A DNA stretch of 61,820 nucleotides, taken from positions 1 through 61,820 of the forward strand of contig JAFRNR010000025.1 in the NCBI GenBank assembly GCA_017430085.1, read 5' to 3'. The position numbers and the translations under genes were made by a program. Source of the DNA: Lachnospiraceae bacterium (GTDB taxonomy: Bacteria > Bacillota > Clostridia > Lachnospirales > Lachnospiraceae). Shown here in pieces: positions 52,115-60,499 of the stretch (within the stretch, counting starts at the first letter, position 1; the number at the start of each line of letters is the position of its first letter). The notes beneath the pieces are model-generated. The model saw only the letters and a program-made list of their open reading frames with translations. It searched no databases and was not told the DNA's origin.

Positions 52115-53323
52115 ATGATCGCCTGTTCTGACAGACTTGAATACGTCCATTCGGACATCCGCGGCCCTTTATATCAGGAGGCTCTCCGCATGGAAGCGGA
52201 GGGGACGCCCGTTTTAAAACTCAATACCGGGAATCCGGCGCGGTTCGGGTTCCAGCTGCCGGTGTCGGTGCGGCGCGCGCTGACGCAGCATATTGATGAG
52301 GCGGTGCCGTACTGCGATGTAAGGGGCATGCAGGCGGCGCGGGACGTGATCTGTACGTACCATATCGGGAAGGGGCTCAAGGGGGTCCGGCCGGACGATA
52401 TTTTCATCGGCAACGGCGTCAGCGAGATGGCGTCCATGCTGATGGAGGCGCTGATCGGGACCGGTGATGAGATCCTGCTCCCGTCGCCGTGCTATTCGCT
52501 GTGGAGCAACAATACGTATCTGTGCGGCGGCGTGCCGGTATTTTACCGCTGTGATCCGGCGGATCACTGGAATCCGGACCTGGAGGACATGGAGCGGAAG
52601 ATCACGCCGAAGACCAAGGCCGTGCTCGTGATCAATCCCAATAACCCGACCGGCGCGCTGTACAGCCGGGAGACGCTGCTGGGGATCACGGAGTTGGCGC
52701 GGCGCCATCATCTGGTGATCCTGGCGGACGAGATCTACGACCGGCTGGTCATGGACGATCTGGTGCACGAATCGCTGGCGGCGCTGGCGCCGGATCTGCC
52801 CTGCGTCACGTTCAACGGGCTGTCCAAGAGCCATATCATCTGCGGGTTCCGCTGCGGGTGGATGATCTTCAGCGGGCCGCAGGAGGAATTGAAAGAAGTC
52901 CGGGACGGGGTCATGAAGCTGGCGGCGATGCGGCTGTGCGGCAATGCGCTGACCCAGCTGGTCATCCCGGCGGCCCTCGCGGACAGCGCGTCTACGCAGG
53001 CGATGCTGGTGCCCGGCGGGCGTCTGTATGAGCAGCGCGGGGCCACCTGCCGCGGTCTGGACCAGATCGACGGTGCGTCCTATGAGAAGAACGACGCGGC
53101 CTTCTACCTGTTCCCGGCGCTGGACCAGGAGCGCTTCCGCTTCGAGAATGCGGGCGATTTCTGCATGCGCTTCCTGCACGAATGTCACGTGCTGGTGATC
53201 CCCGGCCCGGGCTTCGACTGGCACGAGGACCTGCGCTTCCGCATCGTGATGCTGCCGGAGCTGGCGGCGCTCGCGGAAGCCATGGCGAAAATGGGCGAGT
53301 TCGTGCAGCGGTACAGACGGTAA
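52115..53323 (+). CDS. Pyridoxal-phosphate aminotransferase, class I/II (AlaA/AspC-like)
   Basis: A 402-residue fold-type I aminotransferase. Visible elements: LNTGNPARFGF substrate loop, GNGVSEMASMLMEAL (phosphate-binding), INPNNPTGALYS, LADEIYDRLVMDD (Asp contacting the pyridine nitrogen) and the Schiff-base lysine in NGLSKSHIICGFRCGW. The closest type is the alanine-synthesising AlaA subgroup (pyruvate-glutamate), which would generate 2-oxoglutarate/glutamate, but substrate cannot be fixed from sequence alone. Start at 52115 chosen for GGGGAGGT before ATG; the longer open frame overlaps the preceding gene. Confidence 0.88.
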   Translation: MIACSDRLEYVHSDIRGPLYQEALRMEAEGTPVLKLNTGNPARFGFQLPVSVRRALTQHIDEAVPYCDVRGMQAARDVICTYHIGKGLKGVRPDDIFIGNGVSEMASMLMEALIGTGDEILLPSPCYSLWSNNTYLCGGVPVFYRCDPADHWNPDLEDMERKITPKTKAVLVINPNNPTGALYSRETLLGITELARRHHLVILADEIYDRLVMDDLVHESLAALAPDLPCVTFNGLSKSHIICGFRCGWMIFSGPQEELKEVRDGVMKLAAMRLCGNALTQLVIPAALADSASTQAMLVPGGRLYEQRGATCRGLDQIDGASYEKNDAAFYLFPALDQERFRFENAGDFCMRFLHECHVLVIPGPGFDWHEDLRFRIVMLPELAALAEAMAKMGEFVQRYRR

Positions 53324-53341
53324 GTTTTTTCGGAAATATTA

Positions 53342-53370
53342 TAGACAATTTTGCGGCGATATCGTACAAT
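53342..53370 (+). promoter_or_regulatory. Promoter of the 194-residue unknown gene
   Basis: TAGACA (53342-53347), 17-base spacer, TACAAT (53365-53370); the start codon follows 21 bases later with AAAGGAGG between. Confidence 0.5.
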
Positions 53371-53391
53371 CACGGCAAAGGAGGTGCTAAT

Positions 53392-53976
53392 ATGGGCCTT
53401 TTATCGAGTTTTTTTAAGAAAGTAGCGGAAGAAACGGCGGATGATCTGTCCAAGAAGGAAGCCAAGAAAGTGGGCAGCCTCTTCTCGCAGGCGATCTCCG
53501 ACATCGTGGATCAGGGCAAGAAGGCGGATCAGGAACTGGCCGCGCATCAGCAGAACGCGCCGTCGTCCGTTTCGGAAGCCGTGCATGAAGCGGTGAATGA
53601 AGCGGCGGAAGAAGGCGAAGTGACGATCCCCGGCAATTCCTGGGGTCCTACGATGCCGCTGGAAGAGTGCCAGTTCAACTTCCCCGGACCGTACACCGCG
53701 TACTTTGAGAAGATCCTAGGCGAAGAATTCTCCGCGTTCCGCCTGAACAAGGAAATGATCCCCAGCGGCCGCGGCGCCATCTACACGCTGCTGGACGGCG
53801 AAAAGAGAGCGCTGGTGCTGGAGGTGCTGAACAGCAGCTCCGTGCGAAACAAACTGCGCAAGACCTGCCGCATGAGCGGCACGCCTTACGTGCGTCTGTA
53901 TCACGATCACGACGGCTGGTGGAACACCCGCGCCTACGTCGTAGAACGCTGCAAAAAGGCGATGGCGGGCGAATAA
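53392..53976 (+). CDS. Unknown 194-residue protein
   Basis: I do not recognise this family. The N-terminal third is amphipathic helix with many Lys/Glu/Ala (FFKKVAEETADDLSKKEAKK), followed by an acidic spacer. The C-terminal 110 residues look like a compact alpha/beta domain: ECQFNFPGPYTAYFEKIL, IYTLLDGEKRALVLEVL, then TPYVRLYHDHDGWWNTRAYVVERC. The strand-LEV-strand pattern recalls PD-(D/E)xK-like nucleases, but the key residues are not certain enough to claim it. ATG 53392 has AAAGGAGGTGCTAAT upstream. A terminator-like hairpin follows at 54006. Confidence 0.7.
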   Translation: MGLLSSFFKKVAEETADDLSKKEAKKVGSLFSQAISDIVDQGKKADQELAAHQQNAPSSVSEAVHEAVNEAAEEGEVTIPGNSWGPTMPLEECQFNFPGPYTAYFEKILGEEFSAFRLNKEMIPSGRGAIYTLLDGEKRALVLEVLNSSSVRNKLRKTCRMSGTPYVRLYHDHDGWWNTRAYVVERCKKAMAGE

Positions 53977-54005
53977 TCCACCCGTGCCGATCCCTTTATC
54001 AAAAA

Positions 54006-54041
54006 CGGAGACAGGGGGAGCCCCGCTTCCCCGCTCCTTTT
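54006..54041 (+). terminator. Probable terminator of the unknown gene
   Basis: GC-rich inverted repeat (GGAG...GGGG / CCCC...CTCC) followed by five T, 30 bases after the stop. Confidence 0.6.
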
Positions 54042-54043
54042 TG

Positions 54044-54179
54044 GCGGAAAGAGAACGCCTGGCGCCTGGGGCGGACCCGGCCCGGACCATCCTTACGGCT
54101 TCTCAGGCAGCCGGTCCCGGTACGGTCCCGTACATCCAAGAATTTTCTTGGATTTAATGATTTCTCTTTCCGCTTTTTT
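54044..54179 (+). ncRNA. Putative structured RNA in front of the reverse transcriptase
   Basis: A perfect 12-bp inverted repeat, GCGGAAAGAGAA (54044-54055) and TTCTCTTTCCGC (54162-54173), closes about 106 bases and is followed by six T (54174-54179). Inside are GTACG-GTCC-CGTAC (54120-54133) and ATCCAAGAATTTTCTTGGAT (54134-54153, 9-bp arms), plus a GC-rich 5' half. The RT reading frame begins two bases after the T run. This long-range pairing directly upstream of an RT is the layout of a retron msr-msd with its a1/a2 arms, though the RT is not a canonical retron type. Confidence 0.5.
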
Positions 54180-54181
54180 AT

Positions 54182-55399
54182 GTGATTCTGCCTATGTCTC
54201 TGCTGGACCGCCTCCCGGACCCTTCGGCCTGGGAGAAATTTTACGAATACAAGACGTCGCTGGCCTGCCCGAAGGATTTCGCGAAAGAACTGCGGACCTT
54301 CATCGATGAGCAGGCTTATCTTTCTGTCTGCGAAAGCATCCGCGCCGGCGAAGCGTTCCCGCTGCCGCGCAAGGCGGTCATCAGCAAGCAGTATTCGCAG
54401 AAAAAACGCACGGTCTACATCTATCCCCGCCGCGAAAACATCGTCCTGAAACTCCTGACCTACCTGCTGCTGCGGAATTATGACCGCCTTTTCAGCCGCG
54501 GGCTGTATTCGTTCCGCCCCGGCCGTTCCGCCAAGGACGCGGTGCGCATGCTGCAGCGGAAACTGCGCGGCCGCCGCTGGTACGCCTACAAAGCGGATAT
54601 CAGCGATTATTTCAACTCCCTGCCCGTGGACCGGTTCCTGCCCGTGCTGAAAGAAGCGGTGGGAGAGGACGAGGCGCTGTACGCGTTCCTGAGCCGCCTG
54701 CTGGCCGAGCCGCGGGTGCGCGACGGGCGGGACATCATCGAAGAGCAGAAGGGGATCATGGCGGGCACACCGCTCGCGTCGTTTTACGCGAACCTGTACC
54801 TGAAGGATCTGGATGCGCATTTCGCCGCCACGGACATCCCGTACGCGCGCTATTCCGACGACATCATCCTGTTCACGGAGACGCGGGAGGAGGCGGAAGC
54901 GCAGGCGGCGTATGTACGAAGTTTTCTGGCGGAAAAGGGCCTGCGCATCAATCCGAAGAAGGAGACCTTCTTCAGCCCGGACGACGGCTGGATCTTCCTG
55001 GGCGTCTGCTCCCGCGGCGGCGTCACGGACATCGCCCCGGTCTCCCTGCAGAAACTGAAGGCCAAAATGCGCCGCAAGACGCGGGCTCTGAAACGCTGGC
55101 AGGAGCGCAACGGCCTGGAAGAAGAAAAAGCCGCCAAGGCCTTTATCCGCGTTTTCAACCGCAAACTCTTCGAAAGTCCCGGCGACAACGAACTCAGCTG
55201 GAGCCACTGGTTCTTCCCCGTGATCGATACCGCGGAGAGCCTGCAGGTCATCGACCGCTACGCCCAGGACTGCCTGCGCTACCTTCTGAGCGGCAAGCGT
55301 ACGAAAGCGCGCTTCAACGTACGGTACGAGGACCTGAAAAGACTGGGATACCGCAGTCTGGTGCACGAATACTACAAGAGGGAAGAGGAAAATAAATAA
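54182..55399 (+). CDS. Stand-alone reverse transcriptase
   Basis: A 405-residue RNA-directed DNA polymerase. RT motifs in order: PRRENIVLKLLTYLL (about 82-96), YSFRPGRSAKDAVRML (109-124), KADISDYFNSL with catalytic D139, KGIMAGTPLASFYANLYL (190-207), YARYSDDIILF with D226-D227, GLRINPKKE and WIFLGV. The catalytic box is YSDD instead of YADD. After the thumb there is a conserved-looking end (YEDLKRLGYRSLVHEYYK) but no HNH, maturase or protease domain. It is not a diversity-generating RT (no SQ in motif 4) and lacks the retron NAxxH and VTG signatures as far as I can see. Start may be GTG 54182 or ATG 54194; neither has a Shine-Dalgarno. Confidence 0.88.
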   Translation: MILPMSLLDRLPDPSAWEKFYEYKTSLACPKDFAKELRTFIDEQAYLSVCESIRAGEAFPLPRKAVISKQYSQKKRTVYIYPRRENIVLKLLTYLLLRNYDRLFSRGLYSFRPGRSAKDAVRMLQRKLRGRRWYAYKADISDYFNSLPVDRFLPVLKEAVGEDEALYAFLSRLLAEPRVRDGRDIIEEQKGIMAGTPLASFYANLYLKDLDAHFAATDIPYARYSDDIILFTETREEAEAQAAYVRSFLAEKGLRINPKKETFFSPDDGWIFLGVCSRGGVTDIAPVSLQKLKAKMRRKTRALKRWQERNGLEEEKAAKAFIRVFNRKLFESPGDNELSWSHWFFPVIDTAESLQVIDRYAQDCLRYLLSGKRTKARFNVRYEDLKRLGYRSLVHEYYKREEENK

Positions 55400-55457
55400 G
55401 GGCGGACGTTTTCGTCCGCCCGAATGGGATACGGGGACGGTTTCCGTCCCGTTTTTT
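55400..55457 (+). terminator. Double hairpin terminator after the reverse transcriptase
   Basis: GGGCGGAC/GTCCGCCC (55400-55421), then a second stem ACGGGGACGG / CCGTCCCGT (55431-55452, one bulge) followed by six T. It also lies in front of the convergent lipoprotein gene's stop. Confidence 0.88.
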
Positions 55458-55468
55458 ATGCCTGCCTG

Positions 55469-57346
55469 TCAGTCGGCGGGGGCGATATCGAACCGGTATC
55501 CCTCCGCCGTCTGCGTGAAGGAGACCGCCTGTTCCGTGCTTTCGACCCGGCCCGGGTCTTCCAGCGTCAGTGTGACGCTCTGGCCGGATGAGACGGTCAC
55601 CTGGTATGTTTCGTGCGCGGGCAGCACGATGCGGATCATGCCCGCCCACAGGCCGTTCGGGACCTGATATTCCGTCTCCGCCGGCAGGTCGTCCTCTACG
55701 GCGGCGATCAATTCCGAGCCCTGCCGCACCGTGACTTTCGTCCCGGACGAGATCGTCAGGACGTAATATTTGCCGTCCAGCGGGACGCTGACAGGATCGG
55801 ATACGTAATTCGGATCCATCGCACGCAGATAGGCCAGGCAAAGCTCCGGATAGTGCGCGCTGGAAACGGCCTTCAGGTTGTTGAGCGAGAGCAAGGTGGG
55901 GAACATGTAGAATCGGTTGAGCAGGGTGGAGAACAGGGCGTTCACCAGGTCGATCACCGTTTTTTCGATCGCGGCCAGTTCCGTGTCCAGGCCCATGCGC
56001 AGGAGGGCGCGGTGGATGATGGGGGCGGCGTCCTGCCTCAGACGGCTCCGGTTGTGCATCAGATCGTCGGTCAGGACGGAGATTTCGTCGGTCATGAGAA
56101 GCTCCCGCGCGAACTGCAGGGCGATGTCCTTCAGCGAAGCGGAGGTGTTTTTTCGCGCATACGCGAGGCGGAACAGATCCCGCAACCCGTCCTGCAGCGA
56201 CGCGGTATAATCCTCCCGGCTCCCGATGGTTTCCGCAAAGGCTGTCAGCAGTTCGTCCAGATACTGCGCCTGCGTCCAGTTCCGGACCGAGCCGCTGGAT
56301 GAAAGCGATACCTTGAAGCCGCTGAACTTGCCGGAATCGTAGACGGAGAAGTCGGAGATCCGGTAGATGCCCCAGTCGCCGAAGGAGCGGAGCCGGCTGT
56401 ACTGCTGCCGGACGGTCTCCAGCGACTGGTCGAAATGCAGGTCGCTCAGCTCCGTGGGGAGCAGGATCTCGCGCCCGAAGCGGGTGAAGCCCATCGCCGT
56501 CATCGGCACCTTGGGCACCGGGTCGTTGGGGTTGATGATGCAGAAAATATTGCTGAACGTGTCGCTCTTCGCGTAACGGCTCTCATCGAGCGGCGCGCCC
56601 TGCGGCGCTTCGAAGCAGTAGCTGTACAGGTCTTCTTTGGCCAGCTGCACGGCATCGCCCAGGAATGGCACACCGTCGCGGATGAATTCGTCCAGGCGGC
56701 CGCTGGCGACGTTGCAGGCGGCGCCGGCCCGGGAATAGCCGCTGATCCACATCTTGATCCGGCCCTGCAGCCCGTTGCTGCTCACATAGTTCTTCAGCTC
56801 TCCCAGAATGATCTCACTGGCCTCGTAGAAACCCTTGTGATATCCGCCGGCATCCGTTTCCGTCCCGATCGTGAAATTCGAGGCCCATTCGCTTTCGTAA
56901 TTGGCGCCCCGCAGGCCGACGGCCAGCAGCGTGGCGCCGTCCAGATCCTTCCGCCCGATCATCACGCCGAACGAGTCCGTCCCCGGTTTTTCGTGGAAAA
57001 ACGCGTTGGCCGTGATATCCCGGAAGCCCAGTTCCTCCAGCAGTTCCTCGCCGTTCACATAGCGGTGGTCGTAGCGGTAATCCTCGATCGACGCAAAGCT
57101 GGACATGGCAAAGGAGAGGGACGCGGTGGCCAGCGACGCATTGTATTCCGTGGAAGGACGGCGGAAGAAACCATCCGTGTAATACATGTAGCTTTCTTCG
57201 TCCATCGTCCCGCTCTGATAGGTGAAGGAGACCTTTTTCAGCGGGGAGGACGCGCAGGAACTCATCAGCGAGGCGCAGAGCAGCAGCAGGCAGAGCAGCC
57301 CGGACAGCAGTCTGTTTTTGCGGACAGTGCGGTCAGTTTTCTTCAT
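55469..57346 (-). CDS. Lipase-like surface lipoprotein
   Basis: A 625-residue protein with a signal peptide and probable lipid attachment at the cysteine in SLMSSC (about residue 31). Residues about 130-290 resemble a class 3 lipase/alpha-beta hydrolase: LAVGLRGANY, then WISGYSRAGAACNVAS containing the nucleophile elbow GxSxA/G, and INPNDPVPKVPM with a candidate Asp. The C-terminal 100 residues are beta-rich. The ORF can be read 122 codons further upstream but ATG 57346 has GGAGGTCTGTG and the signal peptide begins there. The start overlaps the stop of the membrane protein gene by four bases (ATGA). Confidence 0.75.
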   Translation of the reverse strand: MKKTDRTVRKNRLLSGLLCLLLLCASLMSSCASSPLKKVSFTYQSGTMDEESYMYYTDGFFRRPSTEYNASLATASLSFAMSSFASIEDYRYDHRYVNGEELLEELGFRDITANAFFHEKPGTDSFGVMIGRKDLDGATLLAVGLRGANYESEWASNFTIGTETDAGGYHKGFYEASEIILGELKNYVSSNGLQGRIKMWISGYSRAGAACNVASGRLDEFIRDGVPFLGDAVQLAKEDLYSYCFEAPQGAPLDESRYAKSDTFSNIFCIINPNDPVPKVPMTAMGFTRFGREILLPTELSDLHFDQSLETVRQQYSRLRSFGDWGIYRISDFSVYDSGKFSGFKVSLSSSGSVRNWTQAQYLDELLTAFAETIGSREDYTASLQDGLRDLFRLAYARKNTSASLKDIALQFARELLMTDEISVLTDDLMHNRSRLRQDAAPIIHRALLRMGLDTELAAIEKTVIDLVNALFSTLLNRFYMFPTLLSLNNLKAVSSAHYPELCLAYLRAMDPNYVSDPVSVPLDGKYYVLTISSGTKVTVRQGSELIAAVEDDLPAETEYQVPNGLWAGMIRIVLPAHETYQVTVSSGQSVTLTLEDPGRVESTEQAVSFTQTAEGYRFDIAPAD

Positions 57347-59460
57347 CACAGACCTCCTGCCAGAACGATGCCGGCCGCCAGAAGGTAGCCGAAACACAGG
57401 GCGAACAGGTAATACCCCATGGTGAGCGCGTCCACGGCGCGGTTCCACGGCCCCTTGTGCGGATGGTAGAACAGGATGAGCGGGATCAGCAGGAGCAGGT
57501 CCGTGGTCTGGCCCCAGCCGAAATCGACGGCGCGCGCGCTGCGCCCCATCAGCGCGTTGACCGCGACGATCAGCACGATCAGCCCGCAGGTCAGACCGTT
57601 CTTGACCCAGATGAACCGATTCCCGTTGAAGATCCGGCGGGCGTTCTCCGTCCCGTAGCGGTGCTCGTAGAACAGGCGCAGGAAGAAGAGCATGAACAGA
57701 TAGCCGACGCACAGCACGGAGAACGCGATCTTTTCCTCATTCAGCAGCAGCCGCAGCATGAGCGGGAGCTCGTGCCCGAAAAACTGCACCGAGCCCTTGG
57801 CGATCACGTGCGCGCCGAAGATCACCGCCACCGGGATCAGCGAGCAGAGCCGGTACGCGAGCAGGCGCTTCCGCGTCCGCACGAAGCGGGGCGTGAAGAA
57901 CAGGAACAGCATGATCACAAAATACAGGCAGATCGTCCCGAACATGTTGGGCGGCGTGAAGCCCGCGGCCATCTGGTAGAGCGGCGAACTGCTTTCGGAC
58001 AGATAGGACAGGATGCTGTACTCCAGCGCGAACAGGCCCAGGTACAGGAGCAGGTACATAAAGATCTTGCCCATGACCCGCATGTCGTCCAGGAACGTGT
58101 CGAAATCCAGGAAGTACAGCAGGAACATCCCCAGATAGAAGTAATTCATGAACTGGGTGTTGAGCGTGCCGGCGGTGGTCAGGTCCAGATTCCCCACCCC
58201 GATGAAGACGAACGCGTAGGTCACGATCCGCATGGAGGACAGCAGCAGGATCGTGCTGCCGATCAGGGAAAGCAGTGTGTCCGGCAGGAACGGCGTCAGG
58301 CGCAGGTCGGTCTTCGGCTCCGCGCGCTTCGCGTAGCGGACCAGGTTGTAGTTGGTCATCGGGGTCCGGCGGACGCCGTTTTTCGTCCCGTAGATCAGCG
58401 AATAGATCAGGCAGAACAGGACGATGAGCGCCAGACAGCCGCCGCCGATCATGAAGATGAGGGAGCGGATGAAGCGGTAGTTGTACGCCTGGTAAGCCCC
58501 GATGCCGTCGCGGCTCAGGTTGTCAAAACCGAGATCCATCCCCAGGCGGGAATGGATCAGCGCTTCGATGTCGCTGTCAAAGGTGTCGATCCGGCTCAGC
58601 AGGATGGCGTTCAGCTCTTCAGTCAGCGCCGGGTCGGCGATATAACTGATGCGGCTGCGCAGATCCTTCACGACAGGGACCGGCCCGTTCCGGTCGATGA
58701 CCGCTTCGTAGGTCTGGTTGGTGGCGTAATCGGAGTAGCCGGCGGAAACCGTGCCGGGCGCATCTTCGTTCAGGGAGATGAGATAAGAGAGGCGGCCTTC
58801 GTCCGTCCAGTGATGGACCGTGAAATCGATGTTGTAGGGGAAGGAATCGTCAGGGTCCGCCTTGATGGAGACCATCTTGCTGTTCCCTTCCACGCTGTAG
58901 ACCTCATAGCGCGCGATGCTCCCGCTCGGGGACAGCGTGAAACCGCCCTCGTTCCGCACGCCGTCCAGGACCTCTTTCAGCACGATCGATGCGTCCTCCA
59001 TCGGTTCTTCCCGGCAGCGGCCGTACTCCCGGATCCCGTAGGACAGGCAGCCGAGCAGGGCGAAGATAAGCAGGCAGAGGAAGACGCGGAAGGGCGCGGC
59101 GCCCAGCATGTTGAAGAAAATGACGCTGATCTTCAGCCGCTCCTTTTCGGGCAGGTCTTCCGGATAAGAGGAGATGCCCTCGCAGTACGGCTGGTAATCT
59201 TCACCGAGATACGCGGAGACCTTGGCTTTGGTCCGTCTGCCGGGCTTGAGATAGCCGGATTCCATCAGGCGGTAGTGGAGCGGGAGGATCTTCAGCGAGC
59301 GCGCGAATTTCCGGCGGCTCAGGCCGCTTTTCATCCGCGCTTCGTACAGGACGATGTTGTAGGAGGCGCGGGTGACCGCGCGGCGGTAGCTTTTGATGCG
59401 CCGGGTGCGGGAGCGGGACTTGTTGGATTTGGCGGATTTGCCGGCTTTGCTGCGTCCCAT
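57346..59460 (-). CDS. Polytopic membrane protein with N-terminal HTH-like region
   Basis: A 704-residue protein I cannot assign to a family. The first 45 residues are very basic. Residues about 40-90 look like a helix-turn-helix (EARMKSGLSRRKFARSLKIL then YRLMESGYLKPG), as in XRE-type regulators. One span (FRVFLCLLIFALLGCLSYG, about 124-142) is followed by an extracellular domain of about 190 residues, then about ten further spans to the C terminus. It sits two bases behind birA and overlaps the lipase-like lipoprotein gene. A membrane-bound sensor or transporter are both possible. RBS GGAGATCTGACC. Confidence 0.65.
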   Translation of the reverse strand: MGRSKAGKSAKSNKSRSRTRRIKSYRRAVTRASYNIVLYEARMKSGLSRRKFARSLKILPLHYRLMESGYLKPGRRTKAKVSAYLGEDYQPYCEGISSYPEDLPEKERLKISVIFFNMLGAAPFRVFLCLLIFALLGCLSYGIREYGRCREEPMEDASIVLKEVLDGVRNEGGFTLSPSGSIARYEVYSVEGNSKMVSIKADPDDSFPYNIDFTVHHWTDEGRLSYLISLNEDAPGTVSAGYSDYATNQTYEAVIDRNGPVPVVKDLRSRISYIADPALTEELNAILLSRIDTFDSDIEALIHSRLGMDLGFDNLSRDGIGAYQAYNYRFIRSLIFMIGGGCLALIVLFCLIYSLIYGTKNGVRRTPMTNYNLVRYAKRAEPKTDLRLTPFLPDTLLSLIGSTILLLSSMRIVTYAFVFIGVGNLDLTTAGTLNTQFMNYFYLGMFLLYFLDFDTFLDDMRVMGKIFMYLLLYLGLFALEYSILSYLSESSSPLYQMAAGFTPPNMFGTICLYFVIMLFLFFTPRFVRTRKRLLAYRLCSLIPVAVIFGAHVIAKGSVQFFGHELPLMLRLLLNEEKIAFSVLCVGYLFMLFFLRLFYEHRYGTENARRIFNGNRFIWVKNGLTCGLIVLIVAVNALMGRSARAVDFGWGQTTDLLLLIPLILFYHPHKGPWNRAVDALTMGYYLFALCFGYLLAAGIVLAGGL

Positions 59461-59462
59461 GG

Positions 59463-60443
59463 TCAGATCTCCCGGGCGCGCAGGGAGACTTCCCCGGCGT
59501 AGACAGTCTCGCGGCGGCCGTCTTCGTAACGGACGGTGAGGCCGAAATCATCGGACAGGGATTCGGCGAAGGCAGGGGTGACCTGATCGCCGGTGAGAAT
59601 ATTGACGGCGTGGCCCAGCGTGGCGCAGCGGGCCTGATAGTAGGCCAGGAAAGCGGGATCCTCCGACAGGAAGCCCGCGTAAGCGTCGTCCAGCGCGTTG
59701 ATCAGGGCGGCGCAGAGCGCGTCGCGGCGGGGCGCCGTGCCCGTGGCCATTTTCAGGCTGGCCGCGATTTCCCGGATGTCCTCCGGGAAGTCCTCGGGGG
59801 CCTGGCCGGTGTTGATCCCCATGCCGGTGAGCATGTACTGGATGGCGCCGCTTTCGCTTTCCAGCGCCATTTCGGTCAGGATGCCGCAGAGCTTTCTGCC
59901 TTCCCACAGGATGTCGTTAGGCCATTTGATGACAGGCGAAAAACCGCAGACCTCCTCGATGGCGCGGCAGACCGCCACCGCGGCGTAGGCGGTGAAACGG
60001 GAGGCGCGGAGCGGGGAGATGTCCGGGAAATAGAGGCCGGTCAGGTACAGGCCAAGGCCGGCGGGCGAATAGAAACTGCGGCCGCGGCGGCCCCGGCCCC
60101 CGGTCTGTTCCTCCGCCGCCAGATAGTAATTCTGGCTGCGGTCGGGCACGGCCAGCGTCTTGGCGCGGTCGTTGGTGGAGGTGATGGTGGGGAAGCAGAG
60201 CAGGCTGTCGCGATGGTCGTTTTTGAGCAGCGGCAGGATGCTGCCCGGGGTCAGGCGGTCCGGGGCGGCGGTCAGGCGGTAGCCCCGGCGCGGCGCGGCT
60301 TCGATCTCGTAGCCGTCCTTCTGCAGCGCCTGCACGGCTTTCCACACGGCCGCGCGGGTCACGCCAAGCTGCCGGCTGACGGAGGCGCCGGATATATATT
60401 CCCCGATATGCTGCGTGAGCAGGGCCAATAACTGTTCTTTCAT
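59463..60443 (-). CDS. birA: Bifunctional biotin-protein ligase / biotin operon repressor BirA
   Basis: A 326-residue BirA with the N-terminal winged helix (ISGASVSRQLGVTRAAVWKAVQAL) and the catalytic domain: TSTNDRAK, the biotinyl-AMP loop TGGRGRRGRSFYSP, and KWPNDILWEGRKLCGIL. It would biotinylate carriers such as the glutaconyl-CoA decarboxylase subunit and repress bioY when biotin is plentiful. Lies divergent to bioY with the operator between them. Confidence 0.95.
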   Translation of the reverse strand: MKEQLLALLTQHIGEYISGASVSRQLGVTRAAVWKAVQALQKDGYEIEAAPRRGYRLTAAPDRLTPGSILPLLKNDHRDSLLCFPTITSTNDRAKTLAVPDRSQNYYLAAEEQTGGRGRRGRSFYSPAGLGLYLTGLYFPDISPLRASRFTAYAAVAVCRAIEEVCGFSPVIKWPNDILWEGRKLCGILTEMALESESGAIQYMLTGMGINTGQAPEDFPEDIREIAASLKMATGTAPRRDALCAALINALDDAYAGFLSEDPAFLAYYQARCATLGHAVNILTGDQVTPAFAESLSDDFGLTVRYEDGRRETVYAGEVSLRAREI

Positions 60444-60452
60444 GGTGAATTA

Positions 60453-60483
60453 ATTTTATCACAATCCGCACAGGATTGTAAAC
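60453..60483 (-). promoter_or_regulatory. Promoter of birA with a BirA half-site
   Basis: Minus strand TTTACA (60482-60477), 18-base spacer, TAAAAT (60458-60453). The -35 lies inside GTTTACAAT, which equals one half of the bioY operator, so weak autoregulation is possible. Confidence 0.5.
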
Positions 60484-60499
60484 GGGATATTGTCAGGGG

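Noticed and set aside
54182-55399. Group II intron maturase or diversity-generating retroelement RT.
   Set aside because: No maturase X or HNH domain, no domain V-like RNA seen downstream, motif 4 lacks SQ, and no template/variable repeat pair was found nearby.
54044-55399. Firm assignment as a retron.
   Set aside because: Architecture fits, but the NAxxH and VTG signatures are not visible, and no branching guanosine can be assigned; kept as retron-like only.
57457-59502. A 681-residue plus-strand frame opposite the membrane protein gene.
   Set aside because: Low-complexity Asp/Gln/His/Arg-rich translation typical of antisense shadows; the minus strand has clear membrane segments and overlaps with its neighbours.
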